A stretch of DNA of 64,000 nt, from the NCBI GenBank assembly GCA_016700335.1, contig CP065014.1, positions 1,525,001 through 1,589,000 of the forward strand, in the 5' to 3' direction. The notes under the pieces are model-generated. The model did no database searches. It saw nothing but the letters and a program-made list of their open reading frames with translations, and had not been told where the DNA came from. Every line of letters begins with the position of its first letter. Within the stretch, counting starts at the first letter, position 1. This document shows, piece after piece, positions 56,694 to 64,000 of this stretch. Origin of the DNA: Chlorobiota bacterium. GTDB lineage: Bacteria > Bacteroidota > Ignavibacteria > OLB7. The translations under genes were made by a program, and so were the position numbers.

Positions 56694-57005
56694 TCATGGA
56701 ATCCACAAATGTTTTTTAATATCAACTCTTTCATTTATAAATTCTATTCCTTCTTTTAATAGCAATTCTTTCATTAATGTAGGGGGATTAAAGGCATGCT
56801 TCCCTGTTAATTCACCAGATTTATTAACAACTCTATGGCAAGGTAAACTAGACATACCAATTGCTCTTAAAGCACTTCCAACTAACCTTGCAGAGCGCAT
56901 AACTCCTAAACTTTCTGCAATATCACCATAAGTTGTAACCTTACCAATTGGTATTTTTTCTATAACTTCGTAAACTTGTTGATAAAAGTCGTAATTCTTT
57001 TTCAT
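56694..57005 (-). CDS. Short MGMT-like protein (DNA-binding domain with intact Cys)
   Basis: 103 residues, the size of alkyltransferase-like (ATL) proteins: only the C-terminal DNA-binding domain of O6-methylguanine methyltransferase, without the N-terminal domain. Features: IPIGKVTTYGDIAESLG helix-turn-helix, arginine-finger R40 in SARLVGSAL, and the active-site motif P55-C56-H57-R58-V (LPCHRVVNKSGEL). Typical ATL proteins have Trp or Ala in place of the Cys; here the methyl-accepting Cys remains, so this may still be able to demethylate or else bind alkylated bases. It is convergent with the phosphate transporter gene (29-nt gap). Confidence 0.85.
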   Translation of the reverse strand: MKKNYDFYQQVYEVIEKIPIGKVTTYGDIAESLGVMRSARLVGSALRAIGMSSLPCHRVVNKSGELTGKHAFNPPTLMKELLLKEGIEFINERVDIKKHLWIP

Positions 57006-57090
57006 TTGATAATTGAATTTAATTTGCGTATTATAAGTATATAGAAAGTTAGTTTTATTTACCTTTTATTTGTACAAAACAAAAAACTAA

Positions 57091-58140
57091 ATGATTGATA
57101 ATAAAGTAATACAAACATATATTATTTCAGTAGATAAAGGTCAAAGTCCAGAAAGAATTGACTCCTTTTTAACAAGATTAACTTCTAATGCAACTAGAAA
57201 CAAAGTACAACATGCAATAGATAATGGTTCAGTATTAGTAAATAACAAAATGACTAAATCTAACTATAAAGTTAGACCTTTTGATGAAATACAAGTTACC
57301 ATTTTAAAACCGCCTCCTATTGAATTAATTGCAGAGGATATTCCAATTGAAATTATATATGAAGATGACGATTTATTAATAGTTAACAAACCGGCAGGAT
57401 TAGTAACTCATCCTGGCTTTGGGAACAGAACTGGTACACTTATAAATGCAGTTCTATTTCATGTTGGAAAATCTATTTTAGATGCAGTTTCTATTTCTTA
57501 TGATGAAGATATTAAACAGGACGATTCAAAAGAATTAAATGGAGATGTAGGAAATTTACCAGAGTTAAGACCAGGAATTGTACATAGATTAGATAAAGAT
57601 ACTACTGGAATAATGGTAGTTGCAAAGAATTTTCAATCTCTTACTAACTTAGCTCAACAGTTTGCCAATAGAACTATTGAACGAAGATATTGGGCTCTTG
57701 CTTGGGGTAAATTCAAATTAGATGAAGGGATGATTGAAGGAAATATAGCTAGATCTAAATCTAATAGAAAATTAATGGCAGTAACTAGAGAAGATGGTAA
57801 AATTGCAATTACACACTTTAAAGTTCTTGAAAGATTTGATTATGCAACATTATTAGAATTGAAACTTGAAACTGGAAGAACACATCAAATAAGAGTACAT
57901 ACAAAGCATGTAGGCAATCCATTATTTGGTGATAAAGATTACGGTGGCGATAAACCAATAATTGGTATTAGTAATAAACAGAAAAAAAAAATTATTCAAA
58001 TGTTAGATTCAATAAATCGACAAGCTTTACATGCTAAAACTTTGGGATTTAAACATCCACGAACAAAAGAATATATGTCCTTCAATTCAGATCTTCCAGA
58101 TGATATGAAATACTTAATTGAACAATTAAGGTTGAAATAA
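57091..58140 (+). CDS. rluD: Ribosomal large-subunit pseudouridine synthase, RluD type
   Basis: 349 residues: S4 RNA-binding domain (about 18-75; ERIDSFLTRL, VLVNNKMTKSNYKVR) followed by the RluA-family catalytic domain. The catalytic Asp is D168 in VHRLDKDTTGIMVVAKN; LVTHPGFGN and LETGRTHQIRVH complete the family. Canonical targets are U1911, U1915 and U1917 in 23S rRNA. Between residues about 128 and 158 there is an acidic insertion (YDEDIKQDDSKELNGDVGNL) in a loop that is shorter in E. coli RluD, and a Lys run (NKQKKKKIIQ) near 300. The RluD versus RluC assignment is from the S4 domain only. Confidence 0.9.
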   Translation: MIDNKVIQTYIISVDKGQSPERIDSFLTRLTSNATRNKVQHAIDNGSVLVNNKMTKSNYKVRPFDEIQVTILKPPPIELIAEDIPIEIIYEDDDLLIVNKPAGLVTHPGFGNRTGTLINAVLFHVGKSILDAVSISYDEDIKQDDSKELNGDVGNLPELRPGIVHRLDKDTTGIMVVAKNFQSLTNLAQQFANRTIERRYWALAWGKFKLDEGMIEGNIARSKSNRKLMAVTREDGKIAITHFKVLERFDYATLLELKLETGRTHQIRVHTKHVGNPLFGDKDYGGDKPIIGISNKQKKKIIQMLDSINRQALHAKTLGFKHPRTKEYMSFNSDLPDDMKYLIEQLRLK

Positions 58141-58210
58141 TTTTTTCAATGTTTATGTTATTTTATTGAATAGGTTTTTCTCCAATAATGTTTTCTAACA
58201 ATTTTCATTT

Positions 58211-58708
58211 TTAATCACTTTCTGAGCATGCTTCGGACATTAGAAAATCTACATATCTATTTTTACCTTCAATTAATTGTAATAACTTTGAATCCATTAC
58301 AGAACGTGCAGATTTTGATCTTGGCTCAGAAACTAAATCTACTTTACTTCCAATAACAGAGATACCAGTAATTCTATTTGAAGGAACTCCATTTCTGATT
58401 AACCAATTTTTTACTGCCTCTGCTCGAGCTTTAGATAATTGAGGTTGTTTCTTTTCTTGTGAGCTGCAATGTCCTTGAATAGTTAATGTAACTTTATTAC
58501 ATTTAACTTTTATTGCATCTAAAAGGGTTGGCATATTAGATTCATTTAAACCAACAGTTGTATCAATTTCAGAGCTATTTGCTTTAAAAAAAATAGGTAG
58601 TAATCTAACATATGTTGAATTAATTGGCTTTGCATTAACCTTAAATATTGTTATAGAAGTTAATGTAAATAAAAAGACAATAATTGATAATTTCTCTAAT
58701 AGTTTCAT
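58211..58708 (-). CDS. Small secreted OmpA-like domain protein
   Basis: 165 residues with a signal peptide (hydrophobic core IIVFLFTLTSITIF, cleavage after VNA) and a single OmpA/MotB-type domain: LPIFFKANSSEID, LTIQGHCSSQEKKQ, LSKARAEAVKNWL and SNRITGISVIGS. The canonical TD motif of the GHTD block is replaced by GHCSSQ, and the GR..NRRVE end is replaced by KNRYVDFLM. So it has the fold outline but an atypical peptidoglycan-binding site. No N-terminal barrel. It sits upstream of nothing co-directional except the decayed TPR gene, 60 nt away. Confidence 0.8.
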   Translation of the reverse strand: MKLLEKLSIIVFLFTLTSITIFKVNAKPINSTYVRLLPIFFKANSSEIDTTVGLNESNMPTLLDAIKVKCNKVTLTIQGHCSSQEKKQPQLSKARAEAVKNWLIRNGVPSNRITGISVIGSKVDLVSEPRSKSARSVMDSKLLQLIEGKNRYVDFLMSEACSESD

Positions 58709-58768
58709 ATTAAATGTGGATTGAATTTATTTTTAAATTGATTTTTTAAATTTTTTGATTTTTAAACT

Positions 58769-59400
58769 CTAATTAATTTGTTCTTTAGCTTCATTTTAGA
58801 ATTCTTTCTCTTTTTCATTTCTAGGTGATCTATTAAAACATTTGTTAAAATAGATTTTTGCATCTTTTTCCATGTTTAATTCTTTATATGCTAAAACTAT
58901 ATTGAAATTTACTTCGACCAGATTATCTACTCCAAGTTCTAACGATTTAAATAAATTTTTAACAGCTTCTTAATAGCTTGCTGGTGGAAAACCACCATGT
59001 AATAACTTTGCTCCTTACTTTTGCAACCAAGATAAATCAGCAACATAAAAATGCCATGCTCCTAATTTCATATATGCTTGACCATTGTTAGGATCAAAAG
59101 ATATAGATTTCTCAGCATTATCTTTTACTATTTTAGATAGTTAAATCTTTTCATTTGAGCCTACAATTTGCCTAATCTTTCTGCTTAATTAGCTAACCAG
59201 AACCAAGAATGAGAATCTTTTGAAGAAACTTTAACAACTGATTGAGCTAATAAGTAAGCCTTTCTGAATCCTTCTTGTTGTATTTTTTTATCTGAGATTT
59301 TATCAGTTGCTCTAACTAAATCTCTAACTTCAATCCAACATTGTGGATATAACGATATTTTATTTAGTAATAAAATAAAAGTAAAAAGTATATCTTACAT
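58769..59400 (-). pseudogene. Decayed TPR (RMD-like) secreted protein gene
   Basis: Read on the minus strand from an ATG at 59398-59400, which is followed directly by a stop, the frame gives a signal-peptide-like start and then a TPR protein resembling bacterial relatives of the regulator-of-microtubule-dynamics family: FRKAYLLAQSVVKVSSKDSH, SHSWFWLAN, then after a frame change DNAEKSISFDPNNGQAYMKL, GAWHFYVADLSWLQK, HGGFPPASY, NLFKSLELGVDNLVEVNFNI, KDAKIYFNKCFNRSPRNEK. About eight internal stops and one frameshift are present. Most stops stand where Gln would suit the reading (for example ASY-stop-EAVKN). It cannot be expressed as one protein. It directly follows the DUF2723 gene. Confidence 0.8.
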
Positions 59401-59436
59401 TTATGAAATAAATTATAATTATGTTCAAATAAAAAA

Positions 59437-61491
59437 TTATCTTTTAAGTTTATTTTCCAAATCTAAAAAATATTCTTGAATGGGAGTCATCAATTTTTGT
59501 GATTTATAACTATCATTCTTTAAATCATTTAAATCAATATTTATCATAAATTTTTCAAGTAGTTGTTTATATTTAGGTATTAATTCTTGCTTGTTAAAAT
59601 TAGTTTCATAATTCATTCTTGCAGTAATATACCTACAATAAATTTCGTTTAATTTTAAAGTATAATAATTTTGTTTTGGTTGAAAATAAGAATCAATACC
59701 AGTAGTTTCTTTTATCATTTTCCTAAAACTATAATTAACATAATTTTGTGGAACATAATTTTCATCTTTAGTTAATAACAATGCTAAATGATATGGAACT
59801 CTATTATATCCCTTTGCAAAACCTTCATCTTTAGCACCACTAAATAAAATTGATTTCTTATCATAATTATTTTTTATAATACCATCAATCAAACCAACAT
59901 AAGCACTTTGAATCTCTGTTGGATTATATGGCATATCAGATTCAAATAATTTAACTTGCTCAAGGAACTTACTTTTAATTGATTCTATACCAATCATCAA
60001 ACTTGGATTATTATAATCAAGTTGATTAATGTACCAAGATCTTCTCATAAGCTCAGGATCAATTATTATTACATCTTCCCTTTTCTTATTAACAATTTGT
60101 TCATACATACTTCCAGATACAAAAAAATCCCACTGAGATGAAAATAATATTGAATTTTTTGGTAAGTTATCTAGTACATTATTAGTGTAATCTTTTACTA
60201 AGAAATTATTGCTTTCATTTACAGATGAAAAGTTACAAAATACGTTTAATAGAATTATTACTAAAGCAATTGAAGTGATAATAGCTACATTAAATTTTTC
60301 TATTAAATACTTCAATCCTCCTACAAATAAAATACTTAATGAAAAAATTGATCCAACATAATAATTCATTATATCTGGTATATCATACCCTCCTGAATAA
60401 ATTAAATTTGATAGTAAAATCAATAAACAAAAAAGTAGAAAAGGTTTGTTTTTAGTGAACCAATATTTAACACCAACAATTATAACAATCATTCCAATAA
60501 TACCAAATTCAGTAGGTAACAACTTAAAGAAATCAAGACTTTGACTTTTAAAAGATTCGCTATTTTGAAACATCCAAACTCTATATTGATTTGCAAAAAA
60601 ATGACTAAAAAAATTTTTTAAAGAAACTACGTTTCCCCAATTAAGCCTTGGTCTTGTAAATGCAATTATAGGAAGTATTAAATATGGTAAAAGCCCGATA
60701 ATAAATGAAGGTGTTAAATATATCAATCTTAAAAAACTCTTTTTATTAATTTTTAAATTAATAAAATAATAGAATATAAATGCAGGTGCAAATAGTATTG
60801 TCATCATGTGATTTGTAAATGACAAACCTAAAATCAAAACAAATATGTTACCCTGAATTGTAGTTTTTTTGATAGAAATTTGATCACTATTCAAAAGTTC
60901 TAAATCTACAAATTTTATAAATAATAATGTTATTAGTGGCATAAAAAAAAGATGTAATGGATATGCTTCAAATCCATTACTTTGACCCCACCATAATGAA
61001 GATGTTGCAACGCAAAGAGCTGAAAAAGCAGAAATTAAACTAATTGATTTACTTGTAGATTCTTGATTAGAAACATCAATTGATTTGGTATCTAAGCTTA
61101 AAGCTAAATCAATTTTATTGCGATTTGAGTTCTTATGTAAATTTTTCTTTTTTTGTAATTTAAATTTACTTGGATTAACACTTCTTTTTAAAATGTAATC
61201 AAACAAAAATGTTAAATTAAAAACACTCAAAGAACATAATAATACTGATAATAAATTGAGTGAAAAAACATTTTCAAATGGAATAATTTTAGTAAATAGA
61301 AAACCTAAAAGTATTAAAGTAGGATAGCCAGTTGGATGTGCAACTCCAAGTGTAGATGCAACAGTTGCTAATTCACCATGATCAATAAAACCATAGGTTG
61401 GATTCATTGTAATGTAATATACAACTGCCGCAATTATAGAAGAAATAATTGCGGCAGATTTTATAGTTATAAAATTATTGAATTTTATCAT
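59437..61491 (-). CDS. DUF2723 membrane protein (GT-C-like, TMEM260/protein O-mannosyltransferase relative)
   Basis: 684 residues with about a dozen hydrophobic helices in the first two-thirds. The DUF2723 signature is near the N-terminus: NPTYGFIDHGELATVASTLG followed by VAHPTGYPTLILLG, with the conserved D/G-E and HP-x-GYP. Later blocks WWGQSNGFEAYPLHLFF and RPRLNWGN also fit. The C-terminal 200 residues are soluble (ILFSSQWDFFVSG, RPWYIN-like RRSWYINQL). A Lys/Asn-rich insert lies at about 100-135. Family members are thought to be GT-C glycosyltransferases acting on exported proteins; the acceptor is unknown. Downstream lies the TPR pseudogene. Confidence 0.85.
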   Translation of the reverse strand: MIKFNNFITIKSAAIISSIIAAVVYYITMNPTYGFIDHGELATVASTLGVAHPTGYPTLILLGFLFTKIIPFENVFSLNLLSVLLCSLSVFNLTFLFDYILKRSVNPSKFKLQKKKNLHKNSNRNKIDLALSLDTKSIDVSNQESTSKSISLISAFSALCVATSSLWWGQSNGFEAYPLHLFFMPLITLLFIKFVDLELLNSDQISIKKTTIQGNIFVLILGLSFTNHMMTILFAPAFIFYYFINLKINKKSFLRLIYLTPSFIIGLLPYLILPIIAFTRPRLNWGNVVSLKNFFSHFFANQYRVWMFQNSESFKSQSLDFFKLLPTEFGIIGMIVIIVGVKYWFTKNKPFLLFCLLILLSNLIYSGGYDIPDIMNYYVGSIFSLSILFVGGLKYLIEKFNVAIITSIALVIILLNVFCNFSSVNESNNFLVKDYTNNVLDNLPKNSILFSSQWDFFVSGSMYEQIVNKKREDVIIIDPELMRRSWYINQLDYNNPSLMIGIESIKSKFLEQVKLFESDMPYNPTEIQSAYVGLIDGIIKNNYDKKSILFSGAKDEGFAKGYNRVPYHLALLLTKDENYVPQNYVNYSFRKMIKETTGIDSYFQPKQNYYTLKLNEIYCRYITARMNYETNFNKQELIPKYKQLLEKFMINIDLNDLKNDSYKSQKLMTPIQEYFLDLENKLKR

Positions 61492-61544
61492 TGACTTTAA
61501 TCATTGAATAATTTTTACAAACAAATTAATAATTAAGTATAAAT

Positions 61545-63251
61545 TTAGAACATTGGTTGTTCTTCATAAATACCAAATACATCTTCAAGTTTTCTACACA
61601 TCTCACCAACAGTAACGTATGCTCTAGAACAATCTAATACTCTTGGCATTAAGTTTGTCCCATCTTTGGCTGATTCCTCTAATGCATTAATTGTTTCTTC
61701 AACTTTATTATTATCTCGGCTTGCATGAATTTCTCTTAGTCTCCTAACTTGACTTTCTTCAACATCCTTTCCAATTGTTAAAATTGGAATATCTATTTTT
61801 TCATTTTCGTTTTTAAATTCATTCATACCAACAACTAATTTCTCTTTTTTATCTAACTCTCGTTGATAAAAATATGCAGCATCTGCAATTTCTCTTTGGA
61901 AAAATCCTACTTCAATAGCAGGAATAACACCACCAAGAGCTTCAATTTTATCGAAATATGCTTCAGCTTCTGCTTCTAATCTATCTGTTTCTGCTTCAAT
62001 AAAATAACTTCCTCCTAGCGGATCAATAGTATTTATAACTCCAGTTTCATAAGCAATAATTTGTTGAGTTCTTAATGCAATTGTTACTGCTTTTTCAGAA
62101 GGAAGTGCAAGGGTCTCATCCATTGAATTTGTATGTAAGCTTTGTGTTCCACCAAGTACTGCGGCTAATGCTTCTAAAGCAGTTCTAACAATATTGTTTT
62201 CTGGTTGTTGAGCAGTTAACGAACAGCCAGCAGTTTGAGTATGGAATCTAAGAGTCCAACTTTTAGGATCTTTAGCACCATATTTTTCTCTCATTCTTCT
62301 TGCATATATTCTTCTGGCAGCTCTAAATTTGGCAATTTCTTCAAAGAAATCTATATGAGAATTAAAGAAATGTGAAATTCTTGGTGCAAAAGAATCAATA
62401 TCCATTCCTCTAGCTAAACAATCTTCAACGTAAGCAAACCCATCGGCTAAAGTAAATGCTAATTCTTGAGCAGCAGTGGAACCTGCTTCACGAATGTGAT
62501 ATCCACTAACACTAACTGGGTTCCATTGTGGAGCTTCTTTACTACACCATTCAATCATATCTGTAATAATTCTTACAGAAGGTTTAGGTGGGAATAAATA
62601 TTCTTTTTGAGCAATATATTCTTTTAATATATCATTCTGTAATGTGCCTCTAAGTTTATCAAAACCTATACCCTGCTTTTCTGCAACAGCTAAATAATAA
62701 GCAAACACCATTATTGCAGGAGAGTTAATTGTCATAGAAGTAGATACTTTACTTAAATCAATTCCATCAAACAAAATTTCCATATCAGCAAGTGACGAAA
62801 CAGAAACACCACAAACTCCGACTTCCCCTTCACTCATTGGGTCATCAGAATCTCTTCCCATTAATGTGGGTAAATCAAAAGCAGTTGATAAACCAGTCTG
62901 TCCGTTAGCAAGAAGGTATTTAAACCTTTCATTCGTATCCTCAGGTGTTCCAAAGCCCGCGAATTGCCTCATTGTCCATACTTTTCCTCTATACATATTA
63001 CTGTGAATACCACGTGTATATGGATAATCACCTGGGAAACCAATTTTTTCAATAAAGCTACCTTTTTTGAAATGTTCAGGAGTATATAACAACTCAGGTG
63101 AATATCCTGACAATGTAGTATGTTTCCAAGATGTTGTTTTAGATTTTTTGGAATTTTCTTGCCATTTTTCTTTTGCTTGAGCAAACTCAAAACTTAATTG
63201 ATCGTTATCTATGATAATTGAATTACTGTTAGAATTTCCGATTTTACTCAT
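61545..63251 (-). CDS. Acyl-CoA mutase large subunit with isobutyryl-CoA mutase-type active site
   Basis: 568 residues, adenosylcobalamin-dependent mutase TIM-barrel subunit without a B12-binding domain. Shared family blocks: TRGIHSNMYRGKVWTMR, TAFDLPTLMGRDSDDPMS, TSMTIN, QNDILKEY, SVSGYHIREAG and GGTQSLHTN. The two substrate-determining positions are Phe97 (RQFAGFG) and Gln215 (IAQKEY), 118 residues apart, exactly the spacing of Tyr89/Arg207 in methylmalonyl-CoA mutase and of Phe80/Gln198 in Streptomyces isobutyryl-CoA mutase. By published work this pair favours isobutyryl/n-butyryl-CoA, not methylmalonyl-CoA. A small B12-binding subunit must lie elsewhere. Paralogue of 23873-25426. Confidence 0.88.
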   Translation of the reverse strand: MSKIGNSNSNSIIIDNDQLSFEFAQAKEKWQENSKKSKTTSWKHTTLSGYSPELLYTPEHFKKGSFIEKIGFPGDYPYTRGIHSNMYRGKVWTMRQFAGFGTPEDTNERFKYLLANGQTGLSTAFDLPTLMGRDSDDPMSEGEVGVCGVSVSSLADMEILFDGIDLSKVSTSMTINSPAIMVFAYYLAVAEKQGIGFDKLRGTLQNDILKEYIAQKEYLFPPKPSVRIITDMIEWCSKEAPQWNPVSVSGYHIREAGSTAAQELAFTLADGFAYVEDCLARGMDIDSFAPRISHFFNSHIDFFEEIAKFRAARRIYARRMREKYGAKDPKSWTLRFHTQTAGCSLTAQQPENNIVRTALEALAAVLGGTQSLHTNSMDETLALPSEKAVTIALRTQQIIAYETGVINTIDPLGGSYFIEAETDRLEAEAEAYFDKIEALGGVIPAIEVGFFQREIADAAYFYQRELDKKEKLVVGMNEFKNENEKIDIPILTIGKDVEESQVRRLREIHASRDNNKVEETINALEESAKDGTNLMPRVLDCSRAYVTVGEMCRKLEDVFGIYEEQPMF

Positions 63252-63335
63252 TGATTTAATTTAATGTTAAAAATAATTAACAAATTTAAGTAACTAAAAA
63301 AGATTGAGAAACCAATTTTAATTATGAAATCTATT

Positions 63336-63363
63336 TTTGTTAAAAACTTCTTTTATACATTTG
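63336..63363 (+). promoter_or_regulatory. Candidate Bacteroidota promoter for the BNR-like lipoprotein
   Basis: TTTG (63336-63339) and TACATTTG (63356-63363), exact matches to the -33 and -7 elements with a 16-nt spacer (slightly short), ending 30 nt before the ATG at 63394. Confidence 0.5.
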
Positions 63364-63393
63364 CATTAAATAATTTAAAATTAAAATTTATAA

Positions 63394-64000
63394 ATGAGAC
63401 AATTAACTCAACTACTTTTGATAATTCTTGTAATAGCAAGTTATAGTTGTAAAGAAACTACCCCAACTGGAGATAATAACAATTCTGATTCAACTAAAAT
63501 AGTTGATACTCTCAAAGCTGATTCAAGTTGGAAAAAGTTACCTTTAAATATTAATTCAATTAGGGGAGTTGCAACCTCAGGAACTACAATTTATGCAGCA
63601 GGAATTGGGACTGGAGCTTGGGTTTCAACTAATAAAGGTCAGAATTGGACATCTATGGGATTAAAAGATACTGTTATTTATACAATATCTGAAGGTGGTC
63701 AGTTTTTAGGAACACAAAATTTTGGGGCTTACCTAAATGTTAGTAATACATCATGGAAAAATTCTTCCAATGGGCTTGCACCTAAGGGTACTTCACCAAG
63801 AGTGTATGCATTCTATCAGTCAGGTAATAAAATTTTTGCTTGTACTAGATCTGGATTATTTTTGTCTACCAATTCTGGTTTATTATGGTTGAAAGTTGCA
63901 GGTGGAATTCCAGATATTGAGCTAACATCTATTACCGGTATTGGTGGTGTAATTTATTTAGGAACGTATGGTGATGGTATTTATAAATCACAAGATGATG
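63394..64000 (+). CDS. BNR/YCF48-like repeat lipoprotein (3' part outside window)
   Basis: First 202 residues of a lipoprotein that continues past the right edge. Signal peptide MRQLTQLLLIILVIASYSC: the lipobox ends at Cys19. The mature part has repeats with the Asp-box/BNR-like pattern: VATSGTTIYAAGIGTGAWVS, STNKGQNWTSMG, GNKIFACTRSGLFLSTNSG, then LWLKVAGGIPD and TGIGGVIYLGTYGDGIYKSQ. This predicts a beta-propeller like photosystem II assembly factor-like or sialidase-like secreted proteins, common with T9SS sorting domains; the C-terminus is unseen. Confidence 0.8.
   Translation, partial: MRQLTQLLLIILVIASYSCKETTPTGDNNNSDSTKIVDTLKADSSWKKLPLNINSIRGVATSGTTIYAAGIGTGAWVSTNKGQNWTSMGLKDTVIYTISEGGQFLGTQNFGAYLNVSNTSWKNSSNGLAPKGTSPRVYAFYQSGNKIFACTRSGLFLSTNSGLLWLKVAGGIPDIELTSITGIGGVIYLGTYGDGIYKSQDD

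Noticed and set aside
58141..58210. TTCAAT/ATTGAA inverted repeat after rluD as terminator.
   Set aside because: Only six weak A/T pairs, a long loop and no clean T-tract.
58769..59400. Possible stop-codon reassignment (TAA/TAG as Gln) because stops in the decayed TPR gene often stand at Gln-like positions.
   Set aside because: All the intact genes here end at ordinary stops without conserved extensions. In the DUF1800 remnant the stops (TAA, TAG and TGA) replace other residues, such as a likely Gly before YQAPTGYP, and frameshifts are present in both. Ordinary gene decay explains both.

Overview
This is a 64 kb stretch of a very AT-rich chromosome from a free-living, Gram-negative bacterium of the Bacteroidota/Chlorobiota (FCB) side of the tree. 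The support is: many secreted proteins with type IX secretion (T9SS) C-terminal sorting domains; a short 287-residue Bacteroidota-type primary sigma factor; almost no Shine-Dalgarno sequences; TAnnTTTG-like promoter elements; futalosine-pathway menaquinone synthesis; and a PorE-like OmpA protein. The mix of choice-of-anchor-D domains, IgGFc-binding domains, Omp28-like proteins and DUF2723 fits the Kapabacteria/Ignavibacteria neighbourhood, but that placement is inference. I saw no rRNA, tRNA, CRISPR array, prophage or insertion sequence.

Layout. 1-2187 (-): an acidic small protein, hscB and a cut-off hscA (Fe-S cluster chaperones). 2315-5590 (+): an MqnA-MqnC fusion and RlmN. 5603-11362 (-): a T9SS-exported subtilase, a lipoprotein and a TMEM175-type channel. 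11498-13434 (+): a decayed DUF1800 gene. 13490-15340 (+): PBP2. 15454-21037 (-): an orphan OmpR-type regulator, rpoD, a PIN-domain protein and a 1105-residue AAA+/SARP-like regulator. The last faces a small zinc-ribbon gene across an intergenic region with a 22-bp-phased direct repeat. 21456-23795 (+): a Kelch/Omp28 T9SS protein. 23873-25426 (-): an acyl-CoA mutase large subunit. 25544-29728 (+): two secreted proteins, an agmatine deiminase and a HIT protein. 31043-36783 (+): PorE-like OmpA protein, Bcp, a TatD/outer-membrane-protein fused frame, a HExxH protein and an RraA-like protein. 36821-43062 (-): an operon of three T9SS cargo proteins, divergent from a TPR lipoprotein resembling PorW/SprE. 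45469-48308 (-): TPR protein, GT2 and FolB. 48461-58140: purF, an MBL-fold hydrolase, an OppA-type lipoprotein, ferritin-like protein, dnaX with a poly-A slippery site, PiT transporter, a short MGMT-like protein and RluD. 58211-63251 (-): OmpA-like protein, a decayed TPR gene, a DUF2723 membrane protein and a second acyl-CoA mutase. 63394 to the end (+): start of a BNR/YCF48-like lipoprotein.

The window is mainly housekeeping plus envelope and secretion genes. I do not see a clear-cut new defence or biosynthetic system. The most interesting signals are small-scale. (a) The direct repeat in front of the SARP-like regulator has SARP-like geometry. (b) The two acyl-CoA mutases differ at both substrate-specificity positions: Tyr/Arg (methylmalonyl-CoA type) versus Phe/Gln (isobutyryl-CoA type). 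(c) dnaX carries an in-frame A10-G slippery site with immediate stops in both alternative frames. (d) tatD runs without a stop into a signal peptide and an outer-membrane protein, at a T8 tract. (e) MqnA and MqnC are fused. (f) Two pseudogenes (DUF1800 and an RMD-like TPR protein) show recent gene decay.
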